64,000 nucleotides of DNA from Isoetes taiwanensis (GCA_021234155.1 JAJEKV010000062.1:7890425-7954424), one strand, 5' to 3'. Positions 34,148 to 47,000 are shown, counted from the first letter of the stretch. A program made the numbers and translations. Notes: generated by a model not told the origin, from the letters alone.

Positions 34148-36224
34148 GTTGATTGTTATATTAAAAAAAATTTTGGGCCCTTCGGGCCCTAAGTAACGCA
34201 AACATAGGTAAATGTTATGGGCCTAAATCATAAGTGATCCATAATAAAAGGGGACCCGCAATTTAGTCGATCACAAAAATAAAGGAGATACCTCTACGCT
34301 TTGACCCTTGAACATGGGTCCTTCGGAGGGTGAATTAGGCATGGGTCACCTTATGTTATCCAAGGAAATGGTAAGCAATAAGTTTAGACCGTCATGCAAT
34401 GCTAAGGAACAAGTGTAATCTCTTCATGCAAGATATCCCATTATATATCTTCTAAGTGCAGAAACCAAAGAAGTGGGTCGGACCCATGCGATGAACCAAG
34501 CAAATTTGGATATTCTTAATAAAGACAAATAAACAAAGAAAACAAGACTCAAGCATTCGGCTACTTGTAAGCTGCTGCCAAATATAATCTGCCGCTTTCC
34601 ATGTGTTTCAACAAGTAAATTTTGATATTGTTAATGGCACAGCTAAGAGCAATAGCTGGTGACGTCAGCCTGATAATAGTTAGATAGGACACGGAACCAA
34701 CCATCTACACAATGCAAGCTTGATACCCTTGCATACCATCTTCTACACCCAAGCATAAAAGTAATGCACCAAGATCGGTGATTTAATATGAGCTTTCAAC
34801 CTGTTTGATCTGGCCAGAACAAAATTGCTCCACGTGTCATTGCCATGCAATCAACATAAGCACTATTTTGCTTTCTTTAGACTAGGATGTGTCCTGGACC
34901 TACTGAATCCTTCAGCCAAAAACTTGTTGATCTTGACATGCCAACAATTTGGGACCCTGTTTCAAGCCTATAGCTTGCATACCAAATGTTCCTTGTCCCC
35001 TGTAACTAGAACATACAAGAGACAACATCTCCCACGAGCTCACACCGAAACAAATCTTAAATATAATATGACCAGCCAATGTTGCTGACGTCAATGTGGT
35101 ACCAATGAATTTAAAAATTCATGCTGTGTCAAACAGTGGAGGTAGTAATTTGAATGACAGCACGATGGGCTATGAACTGTTCTTGAGGCTATTTATTTGC
35201 TGAATACAAAGCTCAATAGGCAGACCTATGTGGCATCATGAAAGACCCATTTTGACTATGCTGTTGCATGTAAGGGCGTGAAGATGCGCCAGATCCAAGT
35301 CTTAATGTTTCATTAATGAAATTGGAGATTTTAACTCCTATCCTGTTCGATGCGGATGGAACTTGTGCCAAATTTGCAAAAACACCGACTTCAAAAGGAA
35401 TTCGTCCAGGTAGGCGAGGCCGAGTTAATGTATATCAATTCTCCCTTCTCAACGTGCTTGATTGAAATTGCTGGCGCCCAGAGCATCGGACTACCTGCAA
35501 GCTGCTGCCAAATCCTGCATCGGACTACCTGTAAGCTATTGCTTGAACTTGCCCAAATCCGTCAGGACTCACCCAAATCCTCTGCAACTGTTTGGACTCG
35601 CCGAAATCCATCCGAATGGGGCGTAATGGCCTGGCAAGAATAATCTGCAGGATCCAGCTTCATGGCAAGAGTAAACTGCAGGATCCATCTAGAGGAAGCT
35701 GCGTTTCTGGGAGGTTTAGGGTAAACGTACAGAGCCGGGCCTTTTCGCTCATCTGGGATCTTCATTGCTCCATATTTTAGGCAAAGACAAATTCTGTTTG
35801 ACACAAAGAGCAACAGAAATGAAACAACTTGATACCTTTGTGGAAGCTAGTTCACCGCCCCTGCTCGCCCTAAACTATGAAGCCCCTCACTCACAGGTAT
35901 ATCCAAAGCAAAGCTTGATCCAAAGCGAAGTCTTAAAACACTTTGTTTTCCTTGAGCAAAACCCTAAAAAAAACCCTAAAAAACCCTAAAACACTTCACC
36001 CACCACAAAAAAAGCCGGCCACCACGAATTTGCCCCCTTTTCTAAAATCAACGGCTAACAAAAGGGTGCACTCTAGAAATACTACTTAGTACACCTGGAT
36101 GAATACAGCCACCAAATCATATAAAAACCTTAGAGAGAACAGTATAAAAACACAAAAAAAAACCCCTGTTATAATGCTACATATTCCAAGGCATTTTGTA
36201 GAAGCCATAGTAGTTGGCTCTTCC
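34148..36224. other. Unassigned spacer
   Basis: No gene recognised. GGGCCCTTCGGGCCC near 34177 is a perfect short palindrome. CATCGGACTACCTG is doubled at about 35484 and 35519. Several CCCTAAA runs lie at about 35962-35990. The phrase GTGCACTCTAGA at 36067 with following similarity recurs at 54261. Confidence 0.4.
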
Positions 36225-36240
36225 CAAAAATCCTGTAGAT
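36225..36240. repeat. Left target-site duplication of the ORF1-only retrocopy
   Basis: CAAAAATCCTGTAGAT, repeated exactly at 38120-38135. Confidence 0.92.
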
Positions 36241-36348
36241 GGTTTAGGGTTGGAAAGCTAGAGATGTGAGCTTTCCATTGGTGTATAATTCATACAATTT
36301 TGTCGTGTCTATCTCGGCTGGATTTAGAGTTTACAGATTTCGGCTACC

Positions 36349-37932
36349 ATGGCAAACCCTTTGCTAGCTTCCGGAACACGCTCGTCAGCCAAGAAAGTGG
36401 TAGGTGGTGCTTCCGCTTCTTCGTTTGCGCATGATATGAATTCTCCTTTGGCGCTCCCTAATTTACCTGATAATTCTCGCCTCAATCCTCTTGCTTTTGA
36501 CCCTTCTCTTGTTAATATGAGTACAAGCTTGCAACACTTTCCCCCTCTGTCTAAATATGCACCTTTGTCTACTTCTCAAGTAGAGACCACTGTAAATACT
36601 TCTACTGTTGCTTCTACCTCCTTTGTGTCTACTTCTGTTGGGTGTGAATCTGCTCCTTCTGCTCCGTGGAATTCTTCTGATGCTATGGCTAGAGCATCTT
36701 CTACACGATTTAGCGATTGGATCAAACGTGATTTTACATCTAGTGTGCAATCTGCTCGTGTTTCTGCTGCATTGAATACTATGTTACAGAATAATAAGAA
36801 GGAATTGAGCTCGTATCTAAATGAGTTACAAGCACAAGATGACCGTATGGATGTTCAGTTGCCTCCTGAGGGTGTATTCTATGAGGCACAGCAGTGTTCA
36901 AACGCTTTTACACAGGCTGGCCTACCGGTTGTCGAAATTGATCATAATGCTCATTTGCAGTGTGTTCAGAACCTTGTGTCTCATGCAGTTTGCCATTTCA
37001 TTGGACAGTTTTTGGATCTCACGAGAGTTGGATTTTGGCTAAAACATCATCTTCAGAGACTGGGTCTCCCTCATTATGCGTCTCTAAAGGTTTTGGATAA
37101 AGATAATAATTTCTTCCTAGTCATGTTTCATTATTCACTTGCAGTTGACAGGCTTGTGGAGCGTGGTGTTGATCCTCTTTGGGGACATTATCTTCTATAT
37201 CAGGTTTACTCTCCCGGATTCTTGCCAAGTAAGTCCGGTGCATTGCGCATGCCTTGTTGGCTTGCCTTAGAGGATTTTCCACTAGAACTGCAAGTGTTTG
37301 ATTTTATGATCGCTATTGCCAATGGTTTGGGTATGCATCTTGCCCATTCTATTGTTAATGATCCTCGAATTTGTGTATCTCTTCCTACTTGTGTTTCTAT
37401 TCCTCAGTCAGTAGTGGTCAAAAGTGGCCCACTTTTTTTCAAATACAAACTACGTCTGCTTAATGGACCCGAGCTTGCCAAGATGTTTCCCAATATTGAG
37501 GTTTTCGCTACTTACAGGTCCAGGCATACTTTTGTCTCTACCTCCCCAACTGCTCCTATCCCATGTCACATAGCATCTATTGCACTTGAATATCATGTTG
37601 TATCATCTTCTTCCTCATCTGCCTCTGCACTAGTTAATCTACCAGTATTACCAGCCCCTGTGCCTTCTTCTTTAGCTATTTCTGCATTATCGCCTTCTTC
37701 TAATGCCTCTCCATCTCAGTCTATATCAGTAGATCCTCTTAATGAGGATCAACACTCTCGTCTTCAGGACATTGCTCAGAAGCAAGAATTATTGGAAGAA
37801 GGATGGTCTACTCCACGCCTGAAGAAACTTGCACGTCGCAAAAATAGCTCGGCTCCTCAATCTGCATTGGTTCACTCTGTAGCTCCAATATCTGCTACGA
37901 TTGTTACAGCTCTTTGTAGGAGAGGAAAATAG
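36349..37932 (+). CDS. L1-type ORF1 protein with DUF4283-like domain, 527 residues
   Basis: ORF1 proteins of plant L1 LINEs bind the element's RNA and act with ORF2 in reverse transcription. The N-terminal 110 residues are Ser/Thr/Pro-rich. Residues about 210-345 follow the DUF4283 layout: NFFLVMFHYSLAVDRLVERG, HYLLYQVYSPGF, MPCWLALEDFPLEL, IANGLGMHLAH and CVSLPTCVSIPQSV. The remainder is Ser-rich with a basic patch (LKKLARRKNSS). No CCHC zinc knuckle is seen at the C-terminus, which many plant L1 ORF1 proteins have. The start ATG lies in a good context (ACCATGG). The gene is the only ORF of the retroelement and is intact, so a host-derived protein use is possible but not shown. Confidence 0.85.
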   Translation: MANPLLASGTRSSAKKVVGGASASSFAHDMNSPLALPNLPDNSRLNPLAFDPSLVNMSTSLQHFPPLSKYAPLSTSQVETTVNTSTVASTSFVSTSVGCESAPSAPWNSSDAMARASSTRFSDWIKRDFTSSVQSARVSAALNTMLQNNKKELSSYLNELQAQDDRMDVQLPPEGVFYEAQQCSNAFTQAGLPVVEIDHNAHLQCVQNLVSHAVCHFIGQFLDLTRVGFWLKHHLQRLGLPHYASLKVLDKDNNFFLVMFHYSLAVDRLVERGVDPLWGHYLLYQVYSPGFLPSKSGALRMPCWLALEDFPLELQVFDFMIAIANGLGMHLAHSIVNDPRICVSLPTCVSIPQSVVVKSGPLFFKYKLRLLNGPELAKMFPNIEVFATYRSRHTFVSTSPTAPIPCHIASIALEYHVVSSSSSSASALVNLPVLPAPVPSSLAISALSPSSNASPSQSISVDPLNEDQHSRLQDIAQKQELLEEGWSTPRLKKLARRKNSSAPQSALVHSVAPISATIVTALCRRGK

Positions 37933-38058
37933 TGTGAACTGCATTTTATTGTCATGCTTAGACGGGTGGCCCTGCTCAGTTGGATCTGATTGTCCACTGG
38001 GTTTTTTATTCCTGTCTCTGCATTGTATTATGTATTATGTGTTATGTTGGAGTGTTAT

Positions 38059-38064
38059 TAATAA
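38059..38064 (+). terminator. Poly(A) signal of the ORF1-only element
   Basis: AATAAA lies 17 bases before the 39-base poly(A) run, a normal distance for plant mRNA 3' ends. Confidence 0.8.
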
Positions 38065-38079
38065 AGTCTGACGTCCTTT

Positions 38080-38119
<40 letters not shown>

Positions 38120-38120
<1 letters not shown>

Positions 38121-38135
38121 AAAAATCCTGTAGAT
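38120..38135. repeat. Right target-site duplication of the ORF1-only retrocopy
   Basis: CAAAAATCCTGTAGAT, identical to 36225-36240 and directly after the poly(A). Confidence 0.92.
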
Positions 38136-38489
38136 ACCAAGGAGCCAAAAATGAAAAATTTAGAAAATAGCCTGTGAAAAGGTCAAGTGATGTCTATTGA
38201 TTTTAGAATTGATATGTTTCCAGGAAAGAAAAATCTTCCCAGACATCTGGCTGGATGATGAAGTTACCATCGCTTTCCCAAGCTACCTTCTCAATCAGCT
38301 CATTTGGCTTACATGTTGCAAATAAAGGAGCATTGAGGCATATAGATCAGCATTACCCTTGTGGAAATAATAGCATTATCTGTATTGCTTAAACCGAACA
38401 TCTGTCATCTACTGATTGAACATCAATATGAACCAAAAAAGAGTGAATATATGATAAGTTGCACTATAGTATTTTAAGGTCCATTGTTT

Positions 38490-41400
38490 TTACTTATTAG
38501 GAATGGTTGTGGATCTCAGAAAATACCTATCCCTCCTTGTCAGCCCCACACAAGAATCAATCTGTTGAACAATATGTCTAAATGACATTGGAGGCTTGCA
38601 AAAAACTTTTTGATCAGATGGTTCAAAGTCCCAATTGAATCTTGATTTATAAAACACCAAGTAGTCTAGCACAGAAAAATTATGAATTAGTATATGCATG
38701 AAAATGATTGAGCAAAAATAAATCATAGAGTCCTTGAGAAACTCCATTGTTATTCCATTTGGCATCATAATCCCTCTCCAAGTTTTTGCATTTGTTCCTG
38801 TGAGAGCTTGCAACAGATTCTAAGTCATATTTAACATGCAATTTCAACCATATTAAAGTAACTTTTCTTTCCAAATAGGCATCTGTTCCTTTGCTTCCAG
38901 ATATTCCATAAAGTGATATAACATATAGTGTTATAGAATGGATCATTATTGGTAAGAAAATGAATAAAATCTATAAGTTTGGGAATATTGAACACATTTT
39001 GAAACCAATTCCAAAAGGATCCCAGCTTAGCACAGGTGAAGATATGAGTCATATTCTCTTACTAGTTACAATTGAGAGAGCAGTTCGAGTCGATTGACGC
39101 ACCATTACTGAAATTAGAGCCGCGATGCTTAAAATAGGATACCAGATTAGGAACACTTTTATTAGCTAAGATCCAAATAAAGAAAGCAATTTTAGTGGAC
39201 AATAAGAATTCCAGATATTATGGAAAAGGCTTGAAATGGCATTATCAGGAATCTTCCACCTAATTTTAGCTTTAGAAGGCGTAGTGGGAGTAGCCAGGAA
39301 CTCATAAACAGAAGACACTTTATAACCAACTTTTCCATTGGGAGTCCAATCGGGAGTTCCAACAATATTACCAATATTATGATTGGAGATCATATTCTTT
39401 AAATGAATTTATAGAATCTTATCTGATGAAGTACCCCTAACCTTAAACTTAAGCCTCGTCCAAGTAATCATTCTTTGATTTGAGTATAAGTCACCTACGC
39501 TATTGATATTGGCCTCTGTCCACCTTTTGTAAATCCTAGGATCAATAGCCAAAGGGGTATTATTTCTATCAGTTAGCACATGATTCCAAAAGATACTAGA
39601 AGAACAATTCAAGGCATCAATATTCTTGTGCTGAAAGGCATCTTTAACCTTGTTCCAAGCTGTGATAATATTTCTCATGAGAGGGGAGGTATTACTGGCA
39701 GGATGCAAATTATTGAAGATGGAGTGAGGAAAAGAATGAGCAATTGAAGAGTGCCCTTTAACTTTGTTTTTAAGAAGCCAATATGTAATGAAAATTGAAG
39801 CTGAATTCTTTGGCCAAAAAAGAGTCTTCCAAATGTATTTCCCAGCTAGAGCACAACCCTAAAGATACAAGTTCTTGCAACCCAAACCATCTTGATATTT
39901 CGGTCTAGTAACAGTATTCCAGTTAACCATATGATTCTTCCCCCAAATGAAGTGCCTTATAATTTTCTCAAGCTAAAGGTAGACACATTTTGGAGCAAGC
40001 AGAGAAGAGGAGAAATAAATATGAGAACTAGCAATAACAGAGTTGGCAATGACAGTTCCCCAGCTAAAGAAATGCAGTTTCTATAATTATTTAACTTTTT
40101 CTTAATTCTAGAGACAATGGGAGACAAAGCCCTTTTAGATTGTTGTCCACGGAGAGAGAGGCATCTCCATTAGCTTTATAGCCTGCATAGAATTTATACA
40201 CTTAATCCCAAGAATATTTCTCTCCAAGTTCTCCCCGACAGCCTTAGTTAGGAGATGAGCTACAATAATAAACAGATAAGGAGCTAAAGGACAGCCCTGC
40301 CTAATCCCTCTGACCAAATGGAAGAAATTACCAGGGGAACCATTGATTAAAATAGATGACTGGGCTCTCAAATTTAAGTCCAGAATGAGATGAATCAATT
40401 TTTCACTGGTCCCAATCTTACCTAAGGCATACTCAAGAAAATCCCATCTAACTATGTCAAAGGCTTTCGAAAAATCAAGCTTCAACAGGATACAATTTTG
40501 ACTGGAGATTTTGTTCTAATGAAGACCCTCCATAGCAGCAATGTAATTGTCTAGAATAAATTTGTTTTGAAGGAATGCAAATTGGTTGAAGCTAATGTTC
40601 TTCTGCAGGAAGCATTTAATTCTGGCAGCAATGATCTTGGCACAAAGTTTATAGGTTGTGTTGGTTAAGGAAATAGGCCTCCATTCAGCCAAAGTTTCAG
40701 GATTGTCAATCTTAGGAATTAAGGTGATCAAACATGATGCAATGGAAGGATGAAGATGATTATATTTCCAAAAGCCAAGGATCATATGAACTAAATCATG
40801 TTTAATACAATCCCAGATATTAAGGTAAAATTCAGCAGGAAGACCATCAGGGCCAGGACTTTTCCCCTTTGCAAAGCTTTTTAAAATGGTAAGGACTTCA
40901 TTTTCATTAGGAGGGAGCTCAGCTTCAGGGCCAATAAGGTCAACAATATGATATTGAATAGAATCCATGGTGTCAAAGAAGGATTTAGAACTTTGGTCAT
41001 GAGACAAACTATTGGATGGATTCGAGAAAATTTGGGCATATTTAAAGGCAAAGAAATTAGATGTATCACTTTGATTAACCAGGTAGTATTCTAATCTACC
41101 TGAATAGAAGAGATGCTATTTTTATTGAGCCTCTGTTTAGCAATTCTGAAAAATAATTTGGAATTGCCATATCTTTAGCATGATACTCCTCAATGTTTTT
41201 TATAGATCTTTCTAAATCACTCTCCTTAAGGTGGAGGTTGGTATTAAAGGGATCAGCTTGAAGATCCATTCTAACCTTTTTGATTTCTTGTAATTAAGAG
41301 ATCTTTTCTTTGTTTCTTAGCTCATGCATATTCTTAGTCCAAACTTTGATCCAATTCTTAGAGGCTTTAATATTGGCATAAAAGTGAGCCATAGAATTCT

Positions 41401-42360
41401 GATTGTTAACCCTTGGAAGACTGTTATAGAATAATTTAAAATCCTCACAAAATTTAGTATTATCAAGCAGGGCACAATTGAGTTTGAAAGGGGTATTGCC
41501 ATTTCTCTTGGAAGTTATATCCAGCTTAGAGCTAAAAAACTGAGGTTGATGATCAGAAATTGAGTAGAATCATCACGTGTCACCAGGAAGTTATCTCAAA
41601 GGGAATTATTCGGATTGGTGATATAGAATCTGTCCAGAGTGCAAAAAACTCTATTTTGACCCTATTGCGTATTTGACCAGGTGTATTTAGAGTTTGAGGA
41701 AGGAATGTAATTCAACATATGATCATCAAGCAACGAATCCCAAATAAGTCTCTCAGTATTAGACATGCTTAGATTCTTATCAAATTTGAGATCCCAGGAA
41801 GGAGTATTATTAAAGTTCCTTCCAATAACCCACGTGTTAATAGTTTGGGAAGACATCAGATTATTGATCTCAATCCAGACAAGTTCTCTAATCTTGGGGT
41901 TGGTTGAGACATAAACATTGATGACACCAAAGGATATATTATCCTTTTGAAGGATAGCAGCCTGCCAATTCTTAGAAGGGCTATTGAAGATGTGGCAATG
42001 ATTAATGTTATTTCAAATTAAGCAGAGGCCACCAGAAGGACCAGTAGCTTCAATCTAGATGGAAGAGCTCCCTGGACTAATCCAATCAGCCTGATGAGAG
42101 CACTCATAATTCAGAAGCCTAGGCTCTTGCAGCAGAAGAATATCAGCATGATAAGATTTAATTTGGGAGATGGCATGCTTTCTCTTCAAAGGGCCTTTTA
42201 CACCTCTAAGTTTCTAGGATAAAATCTTCATTACCAAAAAGGAAGGTAGAGGTGAAAGGAAAAAACAAGATGCCTCAGATTTGGCTTCTTGTTTTTCTTT
42301 TAGAACTATGCCTGGTGTTAGCAACAGGAGTATTACCAATCTTCAACTTTTACTTGGTCA
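38490..42360 (-). mobile_element. Decayed plant L1-clade LINE
   Basis: ORF2 begins near 42231 (MKIL, then LRGVKGPLKRKHAI and ADILLLQEPRLL) and ends at a stop at 38490. The endonuclease continues with NTWVIGRNFNNTPSW near 41830. The reverse transcriptase keeps FAKGKSPGPDGLPAEF, CLITLIPKIDNP, EWRPISLTNTTYK (41007-40516), LDFSKAFDIVRWDFLE and GIRQGCPLAPYLF (40485-40135). The C-terminal zf-RVT region keeps FLATPTTPSKAKIRWK and MTHIFTCAKLGSFWNWF, then ITLWNIWKQRNRCLF (39393-38680). A possible ORF1 end (SSKRKTRSQ) precedes ORF2 up to about 42360. Many stops and shifts make it dead. No poly(A) or target duplication was located. It is a different lineage from L-a to L-f. Confidence 0.9.
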
Positions 42361-43320
42361 ATTGCATCAAATAGAAGTTTGAATTGATAAGACAATCAAA
42401 TTCAATGATTAGGCATTCAAAACACATGATTGCAAGGAAATATTTGGATTGGGTTTAATTATCAAGTCCATAATGTCGGGCTGTGTATTGCCCATGCAAT
42501 AGCAAATTGTCTTTGCTTTATAACCTCATTAGCAGGGACTTCATTCTTCTCTTTGCTCTCACCTCCATTGTTCTCATAAACTAAAGCATTACTAACTTTA
42601 TGCCTTGTACAACTTGAGTTTTACTGGCACGCCATTTGAACCTGCAAAATTCATTGGAAACTTTTAATTATATTAAGAAAAATTACCACCTTATGATAAT
42701 AGCATCCTATTGAGAGTATTATACCCCTTGTTGTAAATTTTGTTCTTGCTTTGATCCTCTCGCTGGCTTTGAGAAATTGCCGGATAGTTTTCTTATTCCT
42801 TTTTTTTGAAGAACTATTACAAAGCAAGTGAGGAGGAAGGTGAACTGCCCCAAAGAGACAGCGATACCTCGACACTCCACAACAAACTCACAAAAAAACT
42901 GCAACTCTATTGCTGTACAAACCGACCCCTATTTTAACTCTAGACAGCACGAGGAAAGGTTCAAAAGTACAACTTCTCATGCTCTAGTTTTTAAGAAATT
43001 AGAAACCCTAAAAGCATGGAAATAATAAAAGTACATAATAATTACCAATTCGTCGCCACTTCTTACATGTAAGTCTTCCTAGTCACTCCCTCCTACTGAC
43101 TGCCATGCTGCAAGAATGTAAAACAACTTTAGCCTAAATCTACTATGCAAGAGCAAGTATTAACTATTTATGAAACTATGGCAAAAATATTGAAAAAAAG
43201 ATAGATCCAGCCTTTGGATATTTTTTTTTAATATGCAAAATTTAGTTCCCACAATATTAAAACATCGGGGAAGGCTTTCTTAAGAAAGAAGGCAATTTTT
43301 ATACTATATACTATTTTCAA
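42361..43320. other. AT-rich spacer
   Basis: No gene or element recognised between the plant L1 and L-e. Confidence 0.4.
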
Positions 43321-43323
43321 GGG

Positions 43324-43755
43324 TTGCACAGGGAGTTAGCCAAAGCCAGGGAGTTAAACCAAGCAGGGATACACGCGGGTGTCAGGAATGGCAAAGTCTA
43401 CCTTCACAAGAGGGTAAGAGAACATGCTACTTTGACACAGGAACAAAATGTGGAAGCAGAGGGACAAGCAAAATCAACAAAATTAGAGAAGGAGAACATA
43501 AACCCCCTGATGACTATACAGCAGGGGCAGGAGAGCAGAGTTCTGGGGGGAGCGCTAAGGGCGATAACGTTAGAAGGGAATCAGCACAGAGGAGCAGAAA
43601 GAAGCGGAAGCGGGGACGACGAAGACCAAACACCGCAAGCGGGGTTCATGGGCCCAACCCCGACAATGAAGACCAGAGGAAGGCCAAGAAGAACAGGCAA
43701 CGGGACAGAATGCACGGAGACCCCGAAGGAGCAACCTCGAGGGAAGAGACGCTGA
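43324..43755 (+). CDS. L-e ORF1, C-terminal part
   Basis: An open frame of 143 codons. The first 25 residues (ELAKARELNQAGIHAGV, then RNGKVYLHKR) match the C-terminal domain of L1/Tx1-type ORF1 proteins, where LNxAGxxARVRNGKVY-like text is common. The tail is polar and basic (RGRPRRTGNG and PRGKRR). It ends at TGA (43753-43755), overlapping the start of the ORF2 endonuclease text, which suggests reinitiation or read-through for ORF2. The annotated start is not a true N-terminus, since the 5' end of the element is missing. Confidence 0.65.
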   Translation: MHRELAKARELNQAGIHAGVRNGKVYLHKRVREHATLTQEQNVEAEGQAKSTKLEKENINPLMTIQQGQESRVLGGALRAITLEGNQHRGAERSGSGDDEDQTPQAGFMGPTPTMKTRGRPRRTGNGTECTETPKEQPRGKRR

Positions 43756-45514
43756 CAATATGGTACTGGAACTGCACCGGGTATCCGTGGGATGATGGAG
43801 AGAGACTCGAGGGTGCTCACAGATGTGACATAATATGTCTAGTAGAGACATGGGAGCACAACGTCAAGAGGCTGCCATAGGAAGAGGGATATCAGCTGCT
43901 CACGTGTTGGAAAGATAAGGATTTCAAGATAGGGAGGGGAAGTGCAGGCCTGGCCTGTTATGTAAAGAATAGTATAACTAACAGCGCATGTATTTTACAT
44001 TCAGATATCAATAAAAGATACATGGTGTTGAATATTCAATTGAAAAACAAACAAGACCTTTTTCTGATCATAGCATACTATCCGCCAAACAGTGACAAGC
44101 TAGAGTTGCTGGACCTAGGGGAGAGTATGATGAAATGGAAAGAACAGGGGCCAATGATTCTGGTAGGGGACTTAAATGCCAGAACTAGACAAGAACAGGC
44201 ACAAAGTACGGAATGAAACAGATGGTCAGATAATATACACAGCAAGAACACAGGAGTGGCAGAGAGACACAGAAGATAAGGCAGGGGTCAACGCTAGAGG
44301 CAAATTACTGCTCGAAGTCTGCACAGCAACAGGGGTAATCATAGCTAATGGAGTGCAAAAATGGGGAGGATCAGGGAGCTTCACGAGTCAAAATGCACAC
44401 GGTAAGAGCATAGTAGACTATGTAATTATGAATGGGCAAGCAGTGGAAACAGTTGTAGGGATAATGTTACAGGACTGACCGACTGGAAAAAGGGAAAGTC
44501 ATAGACTGATCCAATTAACACTCAAAGGGGGTGGGACGACACAGGTCGATAGCACAGGGGAAAAGGAGGAAGAGAAAAGGAGGATGAGAATCCAATTTCA
44601 GGAAAAATACACAGATACATTCATACAAACGATCAGGGAGGAAATGGGAAAGTGGGAATGGGGAAAACACAATGCGGATGACAATGGCAACATCCTCAAT
44701 GACATCATGGTGAGAGTAGCAACAGAGGTATTCGAAAAAAAGAAGAGACCCAAAAAGAACAAGGCTTTTAAGGCATCAGTATGGTATGATGACGAATGCA
44801 GGGAACAAAAAAGAAGAACCAAAGAGCACATAGACAGAAAAGGCAGCATACCTAAGACTACTGAAGTTAAAACGGAATAAGAACTTGCTGCAGCATCAAT
44901 GGGGTCTGGCAAAATTGCTGAAGAAACAACCTCGAAGGGTTTGGAGGGGATTCAAGAGGAAGGGAGGGGAGAATATGAAAACAGAGAATGAACAGGACAT
45001 TATTGGAGCAGCCGGATGGGAGAAATACCTGGAGAAATTGTATAAGACAGGGGCATCACCCGTATCAATACCAACACTGTAGGATTTGGATAAACCATGC
45101 TTCAACATGCAGAAAGTAATGGTAGCCTTAAACAAGATGGCTAACCACAAAGCTCCGGATCTATACGGTCTGACAGTGGAATTACTGAAATGTGCTGAGA
45201 CAGAAATAGGGAAACAGGTCACGGACATTTTCAACGGCATAATACATACAGGGCTTCCAGATAGGTGGACATACAATAGGGTCATACCTCTACATAAGGC
45301 AGGAAGCAGACAAGATCCAGGAAATTATAGGACAATAATGGTGAGATCCATCTTCGCAAAATGGTTCGGAAAGGCACTGGACAGCAAATTAAAGAACTGG
45401 GCAGAAGCGGGAAACATGAGGGCACAAGGACAAGCAGGCTTCAGGCCAGAACACTCAACCACAGACCATCTAGTAACCCTTCGGATATTAATAGAATAGA
45501 ACAAAGCACAGGGA

Positions 45515-46947
45515 AGAAAGATAATTTGCTGTGTTTTGTAGACTTCAGGAAAGCATTCGACACAGTTCCGAGAGAGAAGCTATTACAGAGGTTGATAGAC
45601 ATGCAAGCCCCAAGAAACATGGTAGGATCGATTGCAAGACTATACCATAGGGTATATGCCAAGATAGAGCAAGAAGGACAGCCAATAGACTGTGATACAG
45701 GCGTTAAACAAGGTTGCCCGCTATCCCCGACTCTATTTGGGATATACATAGATGATTTACAGGGTTACATAGCAGAACAGCAAGAGGAAGAATACGCCCC
45801 TACGTTAGGAGACACCAAGGTACCGATTATGCTATACGTTGACGATCTGAGTATGATGGCCACAAAAAATAAGGGGATGCACAGACTACTAAAAATACTG
45901 GAAAAATTCTGTGAAAAAACCGGGCTAACAGTAAATCTAGCAAAAACTAAGATAGTCATCTTCGGCCATAAGAACAGGCATAGACCCTTCAGATATAGGG
46001 AAACAGAAATAGAGGAAGCAACGGAATACAGGTATCTGGGGTATGATGCACGTGGCACAGGGAGGTGGCCTAAGGGTGCAGACACGAGGTTCCAATCAGC
46101 CATAGGAAGCTATTTCAATATGAAGAATTTCTGCAACAAAAGCAGAATAATTGACTGGGACATCAAATGCTACTTATTTAGTGCAGTAGTAGCCACTACA
46201 CAATTATGTGGGACAGAAGCTTGGGGGCCAGGCCTAACAGACAAAAAATGGGAAAAACAGGAAGGAATCCTCAGGCAATGGCACAAACAGGAATTTAAGG
46301 TACAGACAAATACGCCACTGACAATCATGGTCCTCAAAACAGGGCAGAAACCAATGGAGGTGAGAGCATGGGAGAGGACCATAAGGTACCTGATTAAGGA
46401 CAATGCAGGAGATCTTCATGGGAAATTGTCTAGTATTGTAATCACCGAGTCAGCAAAGTCACACATTCTCATAGGCAGTGGATGGTTTAAGGATGTGGCA
46501 AAATGGACCAGAGAGATGGGATTGAACCTGAGTGACATAATAAGCGAAGGGCAGTGGAATGAGGAGTGGGCAAACAGAGCTACAAGAGCATGGCTGCAAA
46601 AACACACAGGACCCAAGACAATCTGGCTCATGACAGTTTTCAACCCAGATCAGCAGGTAGAACACCAGATGTATGGGGATAACATATTGGGAAAAGCCAG
46701 AAGAGATATCCTGGCTAGATTCAGGATGGGGAGCCACAATCTGAGAATCGAAAAGGACATTTGGAGGGGAATAAACAAGGAGGACCGAATATGCAGAATC
46801 TGCGACAATAGGAGAGTAGAGGATGAGAACCACATGATTAACGATTGCCCCATATACGGGGATATCAGAGACAGGTACAGGACTATAAGATGGGGGCAAC
46901 CAGTACATATTCTAATGACGATAAATGTAATCAATCGAGAGATTTAG
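45515..46947 (+). CDS. L-e ORF2: reverse transcriptase and C-terminal domain, open part
   Basis: An uninterrupted frame covers the catalytic half of ORF2: LLCFVDFRKAFDTVPREK (first catalytic Asp), GVKQGCPLSPTLFGIYIDD, MLYVDDLSMMA (catalytic YVDD, where YADD is more common) and LTVNLAKTKIVIFG. The thumb has CGTEAWGPGLTDKKWEK. The C-terminal domain reads RFRMGSHNLRIEKDIW, RICRICDNRRVEDENHM and CPIYGDIRDRYRT, a CxxC...HxxxxC zinc-like motif. RT text upstream of 45499 (GNYRTIMVRSIFAKWFG, RAQGQAGFRPEHSTTDHLV) lies in another frame. The frame is long and well conserved, which suggests a fairly recent element, but ORF2 as a whole is inactive. Confidence 0.85.
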
Positions 46948-47000
46948 CGACGCCGATCCGGGAATGATGATCGCATTACCACGAAGTACCACAGGGAAAG

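Larger units (their letters stand above)
36241..38119 (+). mobile_element. ORF1-only L1-type retroelement (HAL1-like), young and intact
   Basis: An insertion with all marks of target-primed reverse transcription: a 5' leader of 108 bases, one intact ORF (36349-37932), a 3' UTR of about 150 bases with AATAAA at 38059, a 39-base pure poly(A) (38081-38119) and 16-base target duplications on both sides. No endonuclease or reverse transcriptase is present, so it must have been mobilised in trans by an L1. The uninterrupted ORF, pure poly(A) and exact duplications suggest a recent insertion. The structure is like the mammalian half-L1 (HAL1) elements. The alternative is a one-off retrocopy of a truncated L1 transcript. 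Confidence 0.9.

Noticed and set aside
34177-34192. GGGCCCTTCGGGCCC as a transcription terminator
   Set aside because: Factor-independent bacterial-type terminators do not apply to a plant nucleus; it is a short chance palindrome.
43570-46934. Several minus-strand open frames opposite L-e
   Set aside because: They are shadows of the real plus-strand LINE frames and show no domain.
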